NCBI RefSeq assembly: GCF_028747985.1
Contig: NZ_CP118110.1
Span: 124,001 to 188,000 of the forward strand
DNA from: Paenibacillus urinalis
Lineage (GTDB): Bacteria > Bacillota > Bacilli > Paenibacillales > Paenibacillaceae
Direction of reading: 5' to 3'
Length of the DNA stretch: 64,000 bases
The notes beneath the pieces were generated by a model. It made no database searches, was not told the DNA's origin, and saw only the letters and a list, made by a program, of their open reading frames with translations. Shown piece after piece: positions 7,421-14,551 of the stretch. A program made the translations under genes and the position numbers. How positions within the stretch are numbered: position 1 is the stretch's first letter; the number at the start of each line of letters is the position of its first letter.

Positions 7421-7487
7421 AACATAACAAAGATGTAAAAATGCCCATAAATTCTACTACTTAAAAACGCGCTGATAAGCAATTTTC

Positions 7488-7645
7488 ACGGGCTGTATTG
7501 ATCTCGTCAGTGCCAGTACAGGGGAGTTGAGAAAAAGGTACGGGTTGATTTATGTGGATAAGGAGATGAAGGGAACGGAACATTGAAACGCAGCCGTAAG
7601 GACTCCTTTTACTGGTAAAAAAATGCATTGAATCAAACGGCCAGG
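7488..7645 (+). pseudogene. Remnant of a GH1 family 6-phospho-beta-glucosidase, C-terminal end
   Basis: The frame from 7488 reads TGCIDLVSASTGELRKRYGL then IYVDKEMKGTE, which matches the conserved C-terminal end of GH1 enzymes of the BglA/AscB type (WGCIDLVSAST, KRYGFIYVD). A frameshift near 7584 then leads to LKRSRKDSFYW, again the family's last motif, followed by TAA where a Tyr codon is expected. Only about 50 codons remain and the rest of the gene is absent, so this is a decayed fragment. Confidence 0.75.
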
Positions 7646-7687
7646 AATTAAATTAGTATATATTTTAGACTCATTGAGTTTGTTAAA

Positions 7688-7732
7688 GGAAAAGACTGAG
7701 TCCATACGGAAACATGGACTCAGTCTTTTGCA
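7688..7732. terminator. Bidirectional terminator
   Basis: AAAAGACTGAGTCCAT and ATGGACTCAGTCTTTT pair perfectly around eight bases. It lies 45 bases after the glycosidase remnant, whose terminator it probably was. Confidence 0.85.
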
Positions 7733-7795
7733 ATACCTTGCTTATTTTAAATAGTCAAGCATAAAGGGAATTTGACTTCTCTTCGGACCACCCCT

Positions 7796-7969
7796 TTATT
7801 TTCTTTGCCGTAAACGGAGCGCTAACCGGTCGATTAGAGTAATAGTTCCGCAATTGTTCAACGTACATTTCAATTCATTACTATCAATTGAAGTTGGATA
7901 CTCATCTTCAAACATTACCAAGGATTGTGGCAGACGTGTACTGGGCACCGTTGGTTGCGATCGGATCAT
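7796..7969 (-). CDS. Short open frame cut by the Tn7-like end (unrecognised)
   Basis: A 57-codon open frame (ATG 7969 to TAA 7796) contains SLVMFEDEYPTS and CTLNNCGTITLIDRLALRLR. Its start lies five bases from the outer end of the Tn7-like terminus at 7974, so it could be the C-terminal stump of a gene interrupted there. No ribosome binding site is visible and I do not recognise the family. Confidence 0.3.
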   Translation of the reverse strand: MIRSQPTVPSTRLPQSLVMFEDEYPTSIDSNELKCTLNNCGTITLIDRLALRLRQRK

Positions 7970-8027
7970 AAATTGTCGGGAGACAAGAACATATTCCCAT
8001 TGAAGTCGCTAATTTAGCGGCTTTTTT

Positions 8028-8788
8028 GTTATGGCTTTAGCCAGTTGAGTGCGTGAAACGCGCGAAACAAAAAACCACCCGCTATGCGGGTGGAGGAATC
8101 AAAGGTTTGACCACCAAGACCATTCCGATAGAATTGAGATGTTCAGGCTCAAAGAAAGGAATGGTCTTAGATGGCAAACAAGAGCTACAGCCTAGCTCAC
8201 ACAAAGTGGATGTGCAAATACCACATTGTATTCACCCCGAAGTATAGACGGAAAGAGATCTATAATCAAGTAAGAAAAGATCTAATTGAAATATTCAAAC
8301 GTTTATGTAAGTACAAAGGAGTAGAAATCATAGAAGGCCACATGATGCCAGATCACGTGCACATGTTGGTAGCAATCCCACCGAAAATTGCAGTCTCATC
8401 GTTCATGGGATATCTAAAAGGTAAAAGTTCTCTAATGATCTTTGAGAAACATGCCCAACTAAAATACAAATACGGAAATCGTAAATTCTGGGCAGAAGGA
8501 TATTATGTAAGTACAGTGGGCTTAAATGAAGCGACGGTAAGAAAGTACATTCGTGAACAAGAAGCACATGACCAAGCAGTAGATAAACTGAGCGTAAAAG
8601 AATACGAAGATCCGTTCATCAGTAACAGGACCAAAAAGAAATAAACCAGTTTAACTGGTAAGTGAAAGTGACAAAAACACTGAGCCTGAACAGACTTGCT
8701 GTCAGGCTAGCGTCTTTAGGCGCAGTTTGGCAACAGGGGGTTATACCCCAAGAGCAAACCACCCGTTGGACGGGTGGTCCTGATTTTG
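8028..8788 (+). mobile_element. IS200/IS605-type insertion sequence
   Basis: The ends are subterminal hairpins rather than inverted repeats: CCACCCGC-TAT-GCGGGTGG (8076-8094) on the left and ACCACCCGT-TGG-ACGGGTGGT on the right (8758-8778). The limits are set by comparison with the unbroken copy of the host repeat at 24515-24651. Only a Y1 transposase gene is present, as in IS200; there is no TnpB-like gene. Confidence 0.8.
8171..8644 (+). CDS. tnpA: IS200/IS605 family transposase TnpA (Y1, HUH)
   Basis: The 157-residue enzyme has the HUH motif DHVHM (about 57-61) and the catalytic tyrosine in ATVRKYIREQE (about 126), which cuts and joins single-stranded DNA at the hairpin ends during peel-and-paste transposition. 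The length is normal for the family (about 130-160), with a basic tail SNRTKKK. ATG 8171 has GGAATGG-type sequence upstream but no strong ribosome binding site, as is usual for IS200. The reading frame is intact, so the element may be active. Confidence 0.93.
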   Translation: MANKSYSLAHTKWMCKYHIVFTPKYRRKEIYNQVRKDLIEIFKRLCKYKGVEIIEGHMMPDHVHMLVAIPPKIAVSSFMGYLKGKSSLMIFEKHAQLKYKYGNRKFWAEGYYVSTVGLNEATVRKYIREQEAHDQAVDKLSVKEYEDPFISNRTKKK

Positions 8789-9024
8789 ATTTTATCGGTA
8801 CAAGTTCTTGTCCCAAGCCAAGGACAAGAACTTGTACCGATTGCCGAAATGGACAAGAACATAGTCCGATTACCGATTAGATAAATATCTAACTGAAGTT
8901 TACAGCTAGTTCATTAAGCTAACGGGCATATTAGTTATAATTGTTTTCTACAGGCAATAGCGTGTTTTTATGGGTTATCATTGCTCATAGAAGATTAACC
9001 ACAAATCTATAAAGGAGCCAAAAC

Positions 9025-9345
9025 ATGAGCAACGATACTCATTCATTATCTGAAGAAGATACTTTTACAATTGAGTGTAATGATATCATTCTAAGGGAAT
9101 TTGTGTGTACTGATTTAGATGAGTTTCATTCCTTGACATGGCAACCCGAAATACATGAATATTTGCCGGGTTGGAACGTAACTAAAGAGCAACGAAAAAA
9201 TTGGCTTATTAATTATGAAATCCTTGAAAACAAACAGTTTTTAATTGCCGTATCACAAGGTGGTGTCATTGGTGAGCTTCGACTTCGGATGGGAATCGAA
9301 CTAAGGGAGTCAGGGGAGTTAATCGGTTGGTGCTGTACTGGAATC
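9025..9345 (+). pseudogene. GNAT acetyltransferase, truncated by an IS3 remnant
   Basis: GGAG six bases before ATG 9025 begins a gene whose product reads like a GNAT enzyme: ILREFVCTDLDEFHSLTWQP near the start (residues 24-43), FLIAVSQGGVIGELRL in the middle and GELIGWCCTGI near 100, the beta-strand before the acetyl-CoA site. There the family sequence stops and the frame runs into IS3 transposase DNA read in another frame. The acetyl-CoA-binding half is missing, so the protein is almost surely inactive. Confidence 0.7.
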
Positions 9346-9536
9346 GATGCTTGGACAACCAACCGATTGAACGATTCTGGGGTACCTTTAAAGCAGAAAG
9401 CTATTATCTGGAGAAGTATGACACATACGATGATCTTCTAAAAAGTGTGAAAATCTACATGCGCTACTACAATAACAATCGGTATACCGAACGGCTCAAC
9501 GGTTTATCTCCTAACGAATTTCGCCGAGCAGCTTAA
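9346..9536 (+). pseudogene. IS3 family transposase OrfB, C-terminal remnant
   Basis: The frame reads NRCLDNQPIERFWGTFKAES and later YMRYYNNNRYTERLNGLSPNEF. This is the end of an rve-type (DDE) integrase of the IS150 group of IS3, including the last catalytic Glu (IERFWGTFK). The DNA after the stop (9600-9630, TGTCTACTTGACAGGGAGCA) resembles the right inverted repeat of such elements. OrfA and most of OrfB are missing. Confidence 0.8.
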
Positions 9537-9715
9537 CTAAGGGAAAATAATCACCTCACTTTATAGCCGAGGTATTGAAGAGTGATAATCTTTTGTTTTT
9601 TAGACTGTCTACTTGACAGGGAGCACTTCACTTTTAGCCAGGCGCTTCTTTTTTCTTTCGCAAAGGGGCAACTGGCGGCCTTGACCGACTGCCAATCGCC
9701 GCGCCGTGTAAAGTT

Positions 9716-10147
9716 TTACTCAAGTTGATTTTTCTCCTCGACACCTAGCGGTTCAAAAGCTTCTCTAAGCTTATGTGCCATTGTAGTGTTCCCATCGTAA
9801 TAATAGACGAGTATTCTGCCCATACCATAAGATCCGTTTGGGGGGGCAGCAGAGGCTGTTGGAAATGGGTCGCGTTGTACTTCTCTCCTTTGTGCAACGT
9901 CTGCGAAAAGGTATATCGTTAAGTTCCCTTGTTCGAGTTGATATAAGTGAATCTCAGCGCCTTCTCTTTGAGAATCATATACATTTTGGCTTTCAATCCT
10001 TTCAACGTATTGAATACCAGCTTCATTAAGAACAGTCAACACGCCGTTTAAAGTCACTCCCGCAAACTGTTCCTGCGTACCTGATTTACTGCCACAAGCA
10101 CATAAAATAAAAACTATAACAATGAAGATAAATAAAGTCTTGTTCAT
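9716..10147 (-). CDS. Putative lipoprotein, 143 aa
   Basis: A hydrophobic signal (LFIFIVIVFIL) ends in the lipobox LCAC, so the mature protein should be lipid-anchored at Cys18 on the outer face of the membrane. The rest is a small soluble domain with LNGVLTVLNEAGIQYVERIE, GAEIHLYQLEQGNLTIYLFA and RILVYYYDG, similar in character to many unannotated Bacillales lipoproteins. AAGGAGG lies nine bases before ATG. It stands alone; function unknown. Confidence 0.7.
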   Translation of the reverse strand: MNKTLFIFIVIVFILCACGSKSGTQEQFAGVTLNGVLTVLNEAGIQYVERIESQNVYDSQREGAEIHLYQLEQGNLTIYLFADVAQRREVQRDPFPTASAAPPNGSYGMGRILVYYYDGNTTMAHKLREAFEPLGVEEKNQLE

Positions 10148-10549
10148 ACCCCTTCGCCTCCTTTTTAGTTAAGACGTAGAAAAAGTGTTAATGTTGCATT
10201 GCCCCATTAACTTGATATCTATTTCCCTTTTATAAACTATAATTTTTTTTTGCAGCTTTTTTGTAGTTAGAAATGCTACCTCTTTGTGTTTTAGCGTGTT
10301 CTACAAGTAAGTTCATTTTCTCGAATCCGGGGAGTCGTTTCCGCGCTCATTAAACAACGAAAAGCTGTATTGGCTTCGCTAACATCGGCGTTAGGCGGGA
10401 AACTGCGGTTTGATTAGGCCCAAGCAGTAACAGAAAAACGAATTATTAAATATAATTTTCTACAAATTACAACATGTTTTGGTATATATTTGGTATTTTT
10501 GATCTATATAGTATTTTTATGAATGACAATATAATTTAGAAGAAATATT
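10148..10549. other. Intergenic stretch, no gene recognised
   Basis: A 400-base AT-rich region between the divergent lipoprotein and metalloprotease genes. I see no open frame with a ribosome binding site. It should hold both promoters, but I cannot assign boxes with confidence. Confidence 0.5.
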
Positions 10550-10567
10550 ATGAATTGGAGGTACGAT

Positions 10568-11170
10568 ATGAAAAAGTATTTATTGGTACTAAGTGCATTT
10601 CTTTGTTTGCTTTTGGTTAGTCAAGAAGTGGGTGCTTATGATTTCTACGGGAGCGGTTACAAGAACACCAACGCAACAACCGGAAGACATGCCAACCCAG
10701 CGTTGAACGGAGTTGTATACAACGGAACTACATACAACTTCAACACACATTATGTGAACGCTAGAAATCGATGGAATAATGCTACGGATGTAAACGTATC
10801 TTCTGGGACGACTGGTACTATTGCAATCAGGTCATTCCACGGCGATTACGGGAATAATGACCTATTCGGATGGGCAAGAATGTACAAGAGTGACGGGACG
10901 ACGGTACAATCGTGTGCAACATGCGAACCTACAGCTAACTGGGCCTATTCGGATGTTTATTTAAATCAATTTCATATCCACAATGATGGCGAAGGCGGCG
11001 ATCCATGGTCACCTATGTATATCGATGGTCTAGCTACACATGAGTTTGGGCATGCATATGGCTTAGCACATGAGGATGACGTCGAGTCGGTAATGCATTC
11101 CGGAAATCTGTATGAAGGGTATTTAACGCCAAGGCCGGATGATATTAGCGGAATGAACGCTTTACATTAA
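10568..11170 (+). CDS. Secreted matrixin-type zinc metalloprotease
   Basis: The start is ATG 10568, with TTGGAGG eight bases upstream; the in-frame ATG 10550 overlaps that site. After a signal peptide (KKYLLVLSAFLCLLLVSQEVGA) comes a compact metzincin domain with the zinc motif HEFGHAYGLAH (HExxHxxGxxH, near residue 160) followed by SVMHSG, a Met-turn-like segment. There is no obvious propeptide with a cysteine switch, though a CATC pair lies near 118-121. It shares a transcript with the lipoprotein gene 16 bases downstream. A broken relative lies at 17967-18505. Probable role: extracellular proteolysis; target unknown. Confidence 0.82.
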   Translation: MKKYLLVLSAFLCLLLVSQEVGAYDFYGSGYKNTNATTGRHANPALNGVVYNGTTYNFNTHYVNARNRWNNATDVNVSSGTTGTIAIRSFHGDYGNNDLFGWARMYKSDGTTVQSCATCEPTANWAYSDVYLNQFHIHNDGEGGDPWSPMYIDGLATHEFGHAYGLAHEDDVESVMHSGNLYEGYLTPRPDDISGMNALH

Positions 11171-11186
11171 ATTTTGGAGGTGCAAA

Positions 11187-11810
11187 ATGAAGAAGACTAT
11201 TATTATATTACTGTCATGTATAGCTATGGCGGCATGTTCGAATGTAGAAAAGCCATTAAATACTGCAACTGCTACTAATACTGCAACATCAAATATTGCG
11301 ACCACGCAAATTGTAGACCAAACAGCTGGCTCAACTGCAACAATTCGGCTATATGAATCTCTAGAAGAACTGACTAATAGTTCAGATGTAGTTGCAGAGA
11401 TTATACCTGGAGATTCCAAGAAACTAATAGAATACGAAAATGCTAAGTTCACACTAATTGACGCAAAAATTAAAGATGTTTTCGTTGGAGATAATTCGCT
11501 AAAAAATTCAACAATAAAGGTGCTTGAATTGGGAGACTACCAAGTTGGTGATACGCAACTTGTAAAGAGCAAGGAACGTTATTTAATCTTCTTGAGGAAG
11601 TATCAGGGGTCCGTTACCTCTGAAGAAGCTTATGTACCGGTAGGGGTCTATCAAGGGAAGTTAAAAATTAAAGATGATCAAACATTAGTTTTTGAAGGGG
11701 GAGGGGATATTCACGCAAAACAGAAAAAGATTTCCTTCCAACAGGAATTAGCATCCGTTGAATTAACTGAAGCAGTGGAGAAAATTAAAGCTAGTAAATC
11801 TAAAGAATAA
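11187..11810 (+). CDS. Lipoprotein partner of the matrixin-type protease
   Basis: The N-terminus IIILLSCIAMAAC is a signal with lipobox MAAC (Cys17). A Thr/Ala/Asn-rich linker (about 25-50) leads to a soluble domain with SDVVAEIIPGD, KDVFVGD, KERYLIFLRKY and FEGGGDIHAKQ. The same pattern (ASLIVKGVP, DVYKSNED, NEYILFLDEP, GGPSGKFEY) occurs in the gene at 22556-23095, so they are one family. It follows the protease gene by 16 bases with GGAGG before ATG; a role as surface partner or inhibitor is only inferred from this pairing. Confidence 0.7.
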   Translation: MKKTIIILLSCIAMAACSNVEKPLNTATATNTATSNIATTQIVDQTAGSTATIRLYESLEELTNSSDVVAEIIPGDSKKLIEYENAKFTLIDAKIKDVFVGDNSLKNSTIKVLELGDYQVGDTQLVKSKERYLIFLRKYQGSVTSEEAYVPVGVYQGKLKIKDDQTLVFEGGGDIHAKQKKISFQQELASVELTEAVEKIKASKSKE

Positions 11811-11819
11811 AGCTCAGGC

Positions 11820-12136
11820 CAGTCCGGAATTGAAAGAGAAGCTCGAGAGGCTGGCGGCGGAAAGCGGCCTAGAGACGCAAGAGGTGTTCATCGAGCAACT
11901 GGCAGCGATCTACGAGCTGCAACAGCTCAAATAAGGCAATGGCAGCGGCTACGCGAAGCAGATCGAGGAACTGGAGCATCATTCGCGCCGGAACGTGGAG
12001 CTTTTCATCGGTCTGATCAACACGGAGGCGGCTGCGCGTCTCCAGCAGACGCAAGCGCATGATGACGTTCTCGCGGAACGGGCGCTGACGATCATCGCGC
12101 AGGAGCAAGAGCTGGCGGAGCAGCTGGAGGCCAACA
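11820..12136 (+). pseudogene. Fragment of a coiled-coil protein with an internal stop
   Basis: The frame reads SPELKEKLERLAAESGLETQ, EVFIEQLAAIYELQQLK, then TAA (11930) where CAA is expected, then GNGSGYAKQIEELEHHSRRN and LEANKLL. The composition is that of a long charged coiled coil (plasmid or phage tail-fibre or partition type). The start is missing and the end is cut by an inverted IS3 fragment at about 12137. GC content is clearly higher than the surroundings, which suggests transfer. Confidence 0.55.
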
Positions 12137-12340
12137 AGCTTCTGCGTCTTATTACGTATGCCCAATTGTTCCATGACTTCTTTTACCGGTATACCGGCTA
12201 ACCTCATCTCAATAGCTTTCATTTTGACTTCAACAGGATAACTAACTCTAGTTGCCAACGAAAAACACCTCCAAGATTGTCTCCATATCTTACGACATGG
12301 TTGCATTTTCTTGAAGGTGTTTTAATTTGTCTCACGTTAT
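12137..12340 (-). pseudogene. IS3 family OrfA, N-terminal remnant with the left end
   Basis: On the minus strand a frame contains TRVSYPVEVKMKAIEMRLAG and IPVKEVMEQLGIRNKTQ, a helix-turn-helix typical of IS3 OrfA, followed by a break into the coiled-coil fragment. Beyond the start lies TGACCCCATAACGTGAGACA (about 12345 back to 12326), similar to an IS3 terminal repeat. Only about 45 codons remain. Confidence 0.7.
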
Positions 12341-12449
12341 GGGGTCAGTAAAAAATATGAAGGAAGTCGGTTGTCATAATATATATTACGTAAACTATTT
12401 ATTATACATTTAGTCAAAACTCGTATTTTGATCATATGTCTGGGACAAA

Positions 12450-12482
12450 AGAAAGAGCCATCCATACGGATGGCTCTCTTCT
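12450..12482. terminator. Bidirectional terminator
   Basis: AAGAGCCATCC-ATAC-GGATGGCTCTCTT. It lies downstream of the frameshifted minus-strand small gene at 12532. Confidence 0.75.
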
Positions 12483-12531
12483 TCATATAGCGTTTCTTCT
12501 ATTATATGTAAATTCTCTCCAATAGTCAATT

Positions 12532-12673
12532 TCACTTAACCCTTTTGATAAATTTATTCTCGAAAGAAACAAATAACAATTCTTCTTTTTCTTGGTCATT
12601 CTTTTCTCTAATTGAACCTAAAGTTTTACGCAAACCGATTTTCCAAATCAGACAAATAATTAAGGTCTTTCAT
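12532..12673 (-). pseudogene. Small frameshifted gene, unrecognised
   Basis: GAGGTG seven bases before ATG 12673 starts MKDLNYLSDLEN, which then hits TAA. Removing one base in the AAAA run joins it to a second frame, IGLRKTLGSIREKNDQEKEE, ending at TGA 12532. The joined product would be a charged protein of about 46 residues of unknown family. A sequencing error would also explain it. Confidence 0.4.
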
Positions 12674-12713
12674 TGTCACACCTCAATTCCGACTAAAACC
12701 ACTCGAATTTAAA

Positions 12714-12738
12714 ACACCGCCCTCTTTGTAGGCGGCGA
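12714..12738 (-). terminator. Terminator for the 49-aa minus-strand gene
   Basis: On the minus strand CCGCC-TACAAAGA-GGGCGG is followed by TGTTTT. It lies about 120 bases after the stop codon of the small gene at 12858. Confidence 0.5.
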
Positions 12739-12857
12739 TCTAATTCAGTAATTTCTCATGGTGTATTATTATGATACCCTTATCACAGTCATTAAATACA
12801 TAGTATGGAATATAATTTGTCAAACGTTGGACTATTTTGTAGCTCTATAGAGAATAT

Positions 12858-13007
12858 CTAATGGTTTGCGAGCTGCATCCACTGCTGTTGTTCTCCTTTA
12901 GTCAGCTTTTCCTCAAGTATTACCCCATTTTCATCAGTGCTCTTCAGCTTTAGTTGCATCAGCTGCTTGCTTAGTTCAATATATTCCTTTAATTCGTCTT
13001 CAATCAA
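12858..13007 (-). CDS. Small protein, 49 aa, unrecognised
   Basis: TTG 13007 follows AAGGAG with five bases between. The 49-residue product is a highly charged helix (ELKEYIELSKQLMQLKLK, then LEEKLTKGEQQQWM). It is too short for routine gene callers, but the ribosome binding site, a clean stop (TAG 12858) and codon usage like the neighbours support it. Its length and helical character recall Spo0E-like phosphatases, but their SQELD motif is absent, so I assign no function. Confidence 0.45.
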   Translation of the reverse strand: MIEDELKEYIELSKQLMQLKLKSTDENGVILEEKLTKGEQQQWMQLANH

Positions 13008-13125
13008 AATATCTCCTTATTAAAACCCCTAGTATTTTATCGGTTGTCGTAAATTCTTTAGGAAGACATAAGATGATATTTGAGTTTATTTAGTTCTGTT
13101 ACATAATCCCGAAGTTAGTTTGAAT

Positions 13126-13200
13126 TAAAATGGAGCAGCTACCAACCGGCAACTGCTCCATTCTGTTTTAAACTTACGTTTCCCGTTAGCTTAATCAATA
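13126..13200. repeat. Interspersed terminator-like repeat, partial copy
   Basis: Hairpin GGAGCAG..CTGCTCC (13132-13159) followed by the arm TTTCCCGTTAGCTTAATC. It lies immediately after the acetyltransferase gene (minus strand) and can serve as its terminator. Confidence 0.8.
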
Positions 13201-13216
13201 TCTGTAAAGTCCTTTA

Positions 13217-13762
13217 TCATTCTGTAATGTGCTTGAGCACCTTGGCCGGATTACCCGCGACTATCGTGTTTGCTGGCACATCTTTCGTTACAATTGAACC
13301 AGCTGCCACAATGGAATTATCACCTATTGAAACACCTGGAAGAATTGCACAGTGCCCTCCAATCCAAACATTATTTCCAATCGTTACAGGAATACCGTAA
13401 CCAGATTTATTTCGGTCCTTTGGATTAACATTATGACCAGCCGTGTAAATGCCGACATTAGGTGCTATCATGCAATCATCACCGATACGAACCTCTGCCA
13501 TATCCAATATGGTGCAATTGTACCCTGCATAGAAGTAACGGCCAACATGAATGTTATAACCCAAATCACAGTGAAAATTATGATCGATACTAAAACCTTC
13601 ACATACGCTGCCAAATAGTTCTCTAATCAATCGTTCTTTCTCTTGCTCATCTTCCGGATCGCAGTCATTATAAGCCTTCACAAGCTTTTGGGCTCTTATG
13701 CTTTTTTCTCGAAGTTCCACCGTTCCTCGTTCGTAATAGACCTTTTCTTTATTTTCTTTCAT
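13217..13762 (-). CDS. Sugar O-acetyltransferase (maltose acetyltransferase/NodL family)
   Basis: The 181 residues have the family's N-terminal helical cap (YYERGTVELREKSIRAQKLV) and a left-handed beta-helix of hexapeptide repeats (VRIGDDCMIAPNVGIYTAGH near 90-110, then VTIGNNVWIGGHCAILPGVS, IGDNSIVAAGSIV). The conserved His of YTAGHNVNP is the expected catalytic base. These enzymes transfer acetyl from acetyl-CoA to free sugars, possibly as detoxification of excess sugar. GGAGG lies seven bases before ATG. It is flanked on both sides by terminator-like repeats, so it is a single-gene unit. Confidence 0.9.
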   Translation of the reverse strand: MKENKEKVYYERGTVELREKSIRAQKLVKAYNDCDPEDEQEKERLIRELFGSVCEGFSIDHNFHCDLGYNIHVGRYFYAGYNCTILDMAEVRIGDDCMIAPNVGIYTAGHNVNPKDRNKSGYGIPVTIGNNVWIGGHCAILPGVSIGDNSIVAAGSIVTKDVPANTIVAGNPAKVLKHITE

Positions 13763-13821
13763 TGTTTTCCTCCAGGCAAAAACGGTTTTACTTATTATAT
13801 ACTAGCCAGCATCTACGTTGA

Positions 13822-13917
13822 AACTACCTGCCCGTTAGCTTAACGAAAAAGGAGCAACTGCCAACCGGCCAACTGCTCCATTGCTTTTTTGGTCTTCAAT
13901 TTACCCGTCACCTTAAA
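13822..13917. repeat. Interspersed terminator-like repeat, full copy
   Basis: ACCTGCCCGTTAGCTTAACG, the hairpin GGAGCAACTGCC..GGCCAACTGCTCC (13850-13879), a T run, then a degraded second arm TTACCCGTCACCTTAAAC. Confidence 0.8.
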
Positions 13918-13924
13918 CACTGAA

Positions 13925-14500
13925 TCATTTCATTGATATTGCTATCAAGATCATTTCCTCTTTAGTTAAATCTCCGCTTTGGATTTCAATGAAAGTACCA
14001 TCTTGTATCCATCGTAGGTATCCTCCTGATTTATGGTTAGCCCATTGTTCAAATCGCCCTTCTATTCCATTCATGTTAATTTTCTCTCCATGTCCATTAA
14101 ACTTAAATTCCTCGACTATAGTTCTTGTTGTACTTGATTGGTTGCGAAGATCGATGTTAGTGACAACCCGGTTCATTTTATATCCAACTGCCTTATGTTC
14201 TTCAATTCCAAACAGATATGTCTTTCCTGATTCATCAAAAAAATGAAGTCTAACTTTTGAGACTGATCGACTATGATCAAACGGATATGGTTCCTTAATT
14301 TCTAATTTATAGCTTTGAACGGAGGAAGACGGTGTAAAAAGTTTGAAATCAGCAATAGTTTTTAACTTATACAATTCAAAATCCGAAAAAGTTAGCGTAG
14401 GTTTAGTTGATGCGATGAGTAAGTTATTGTTGATTCCAACAGAAATCCAACAAATAAAAATCAATGAAATAATCCATCTAGACAAAAACATTCCCTCCAT
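13925..14500 (-). CDS. Secreted hypothetical protein, 191 aa
   Basis: An N-terminal hydrophobic segment (WIISLIFICWISVGI) is a signal peptide or anchor. The exported part has SKVRLHFFDESGKTYLFGIE, FEQWANHKSGGYLRWIQDGT and LTKEEMILIAISMK, a pattern seen in DUF4367-like domains of Bacillales surface or sporulation proteins. GGAGGG is close to both ATG 14500 and ATG 14491, and TTG 14485 would give the best spacing, so the exact start is uncertain. No partner gene; function unknown. Confidence 0.6.
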   Translation of the reverse strand: MEGMFLSRWIISLIFICWISVGINNNLLIASTKPTLTFSDFELYKLKTIADFKLFTPSSSVQSYKLEIKEPYPFDHSRSVSKVRLHFFDESGKTYLFGIEEHKAVGYKMNRVVTNIDLRNQSSTTRTIVEEFKFNGHGEKINMNGIEGRFEQWANHKSGGYLRWIQDGTFIEIQSGDLTKEEMILIAISMK

Positions 14501-14551
14501 ATTTTTTTGGGAATATTATGCCCTTGTTTAATTAAACTAACCTGCCCGTTA

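Larger units (their letters stand above)
7974..8880 (+). other. Tn7-like transposon end, copy A, split by an IS200-type element
   Basis: The outer end reads TGTCGGGAGACAAGAACATA, followed by an inner hairpin (AGTCGCTAATTTAGCGGCTTTTTT) to about 8027. After the IS200-type insertion it resumes at 8789 with ATTTTATCGGTACAAGTTCT. It then carries repeated GGACAAGAAC units (8820-8860). Without the insertion it aligns over about 135 bases with the reverse complement of 24515-24651. Terminal TGT and repeated internal GACAAG units are typical of TnsB-type ends; the assignment is by resemblance only. Confidence 0.5.

Noticed and set aside
8053..8247. 64-codon frame at the left end of the IS200-type element
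   Set aside because: It spans the left hairpin and overlaps the transposase start in another frame.
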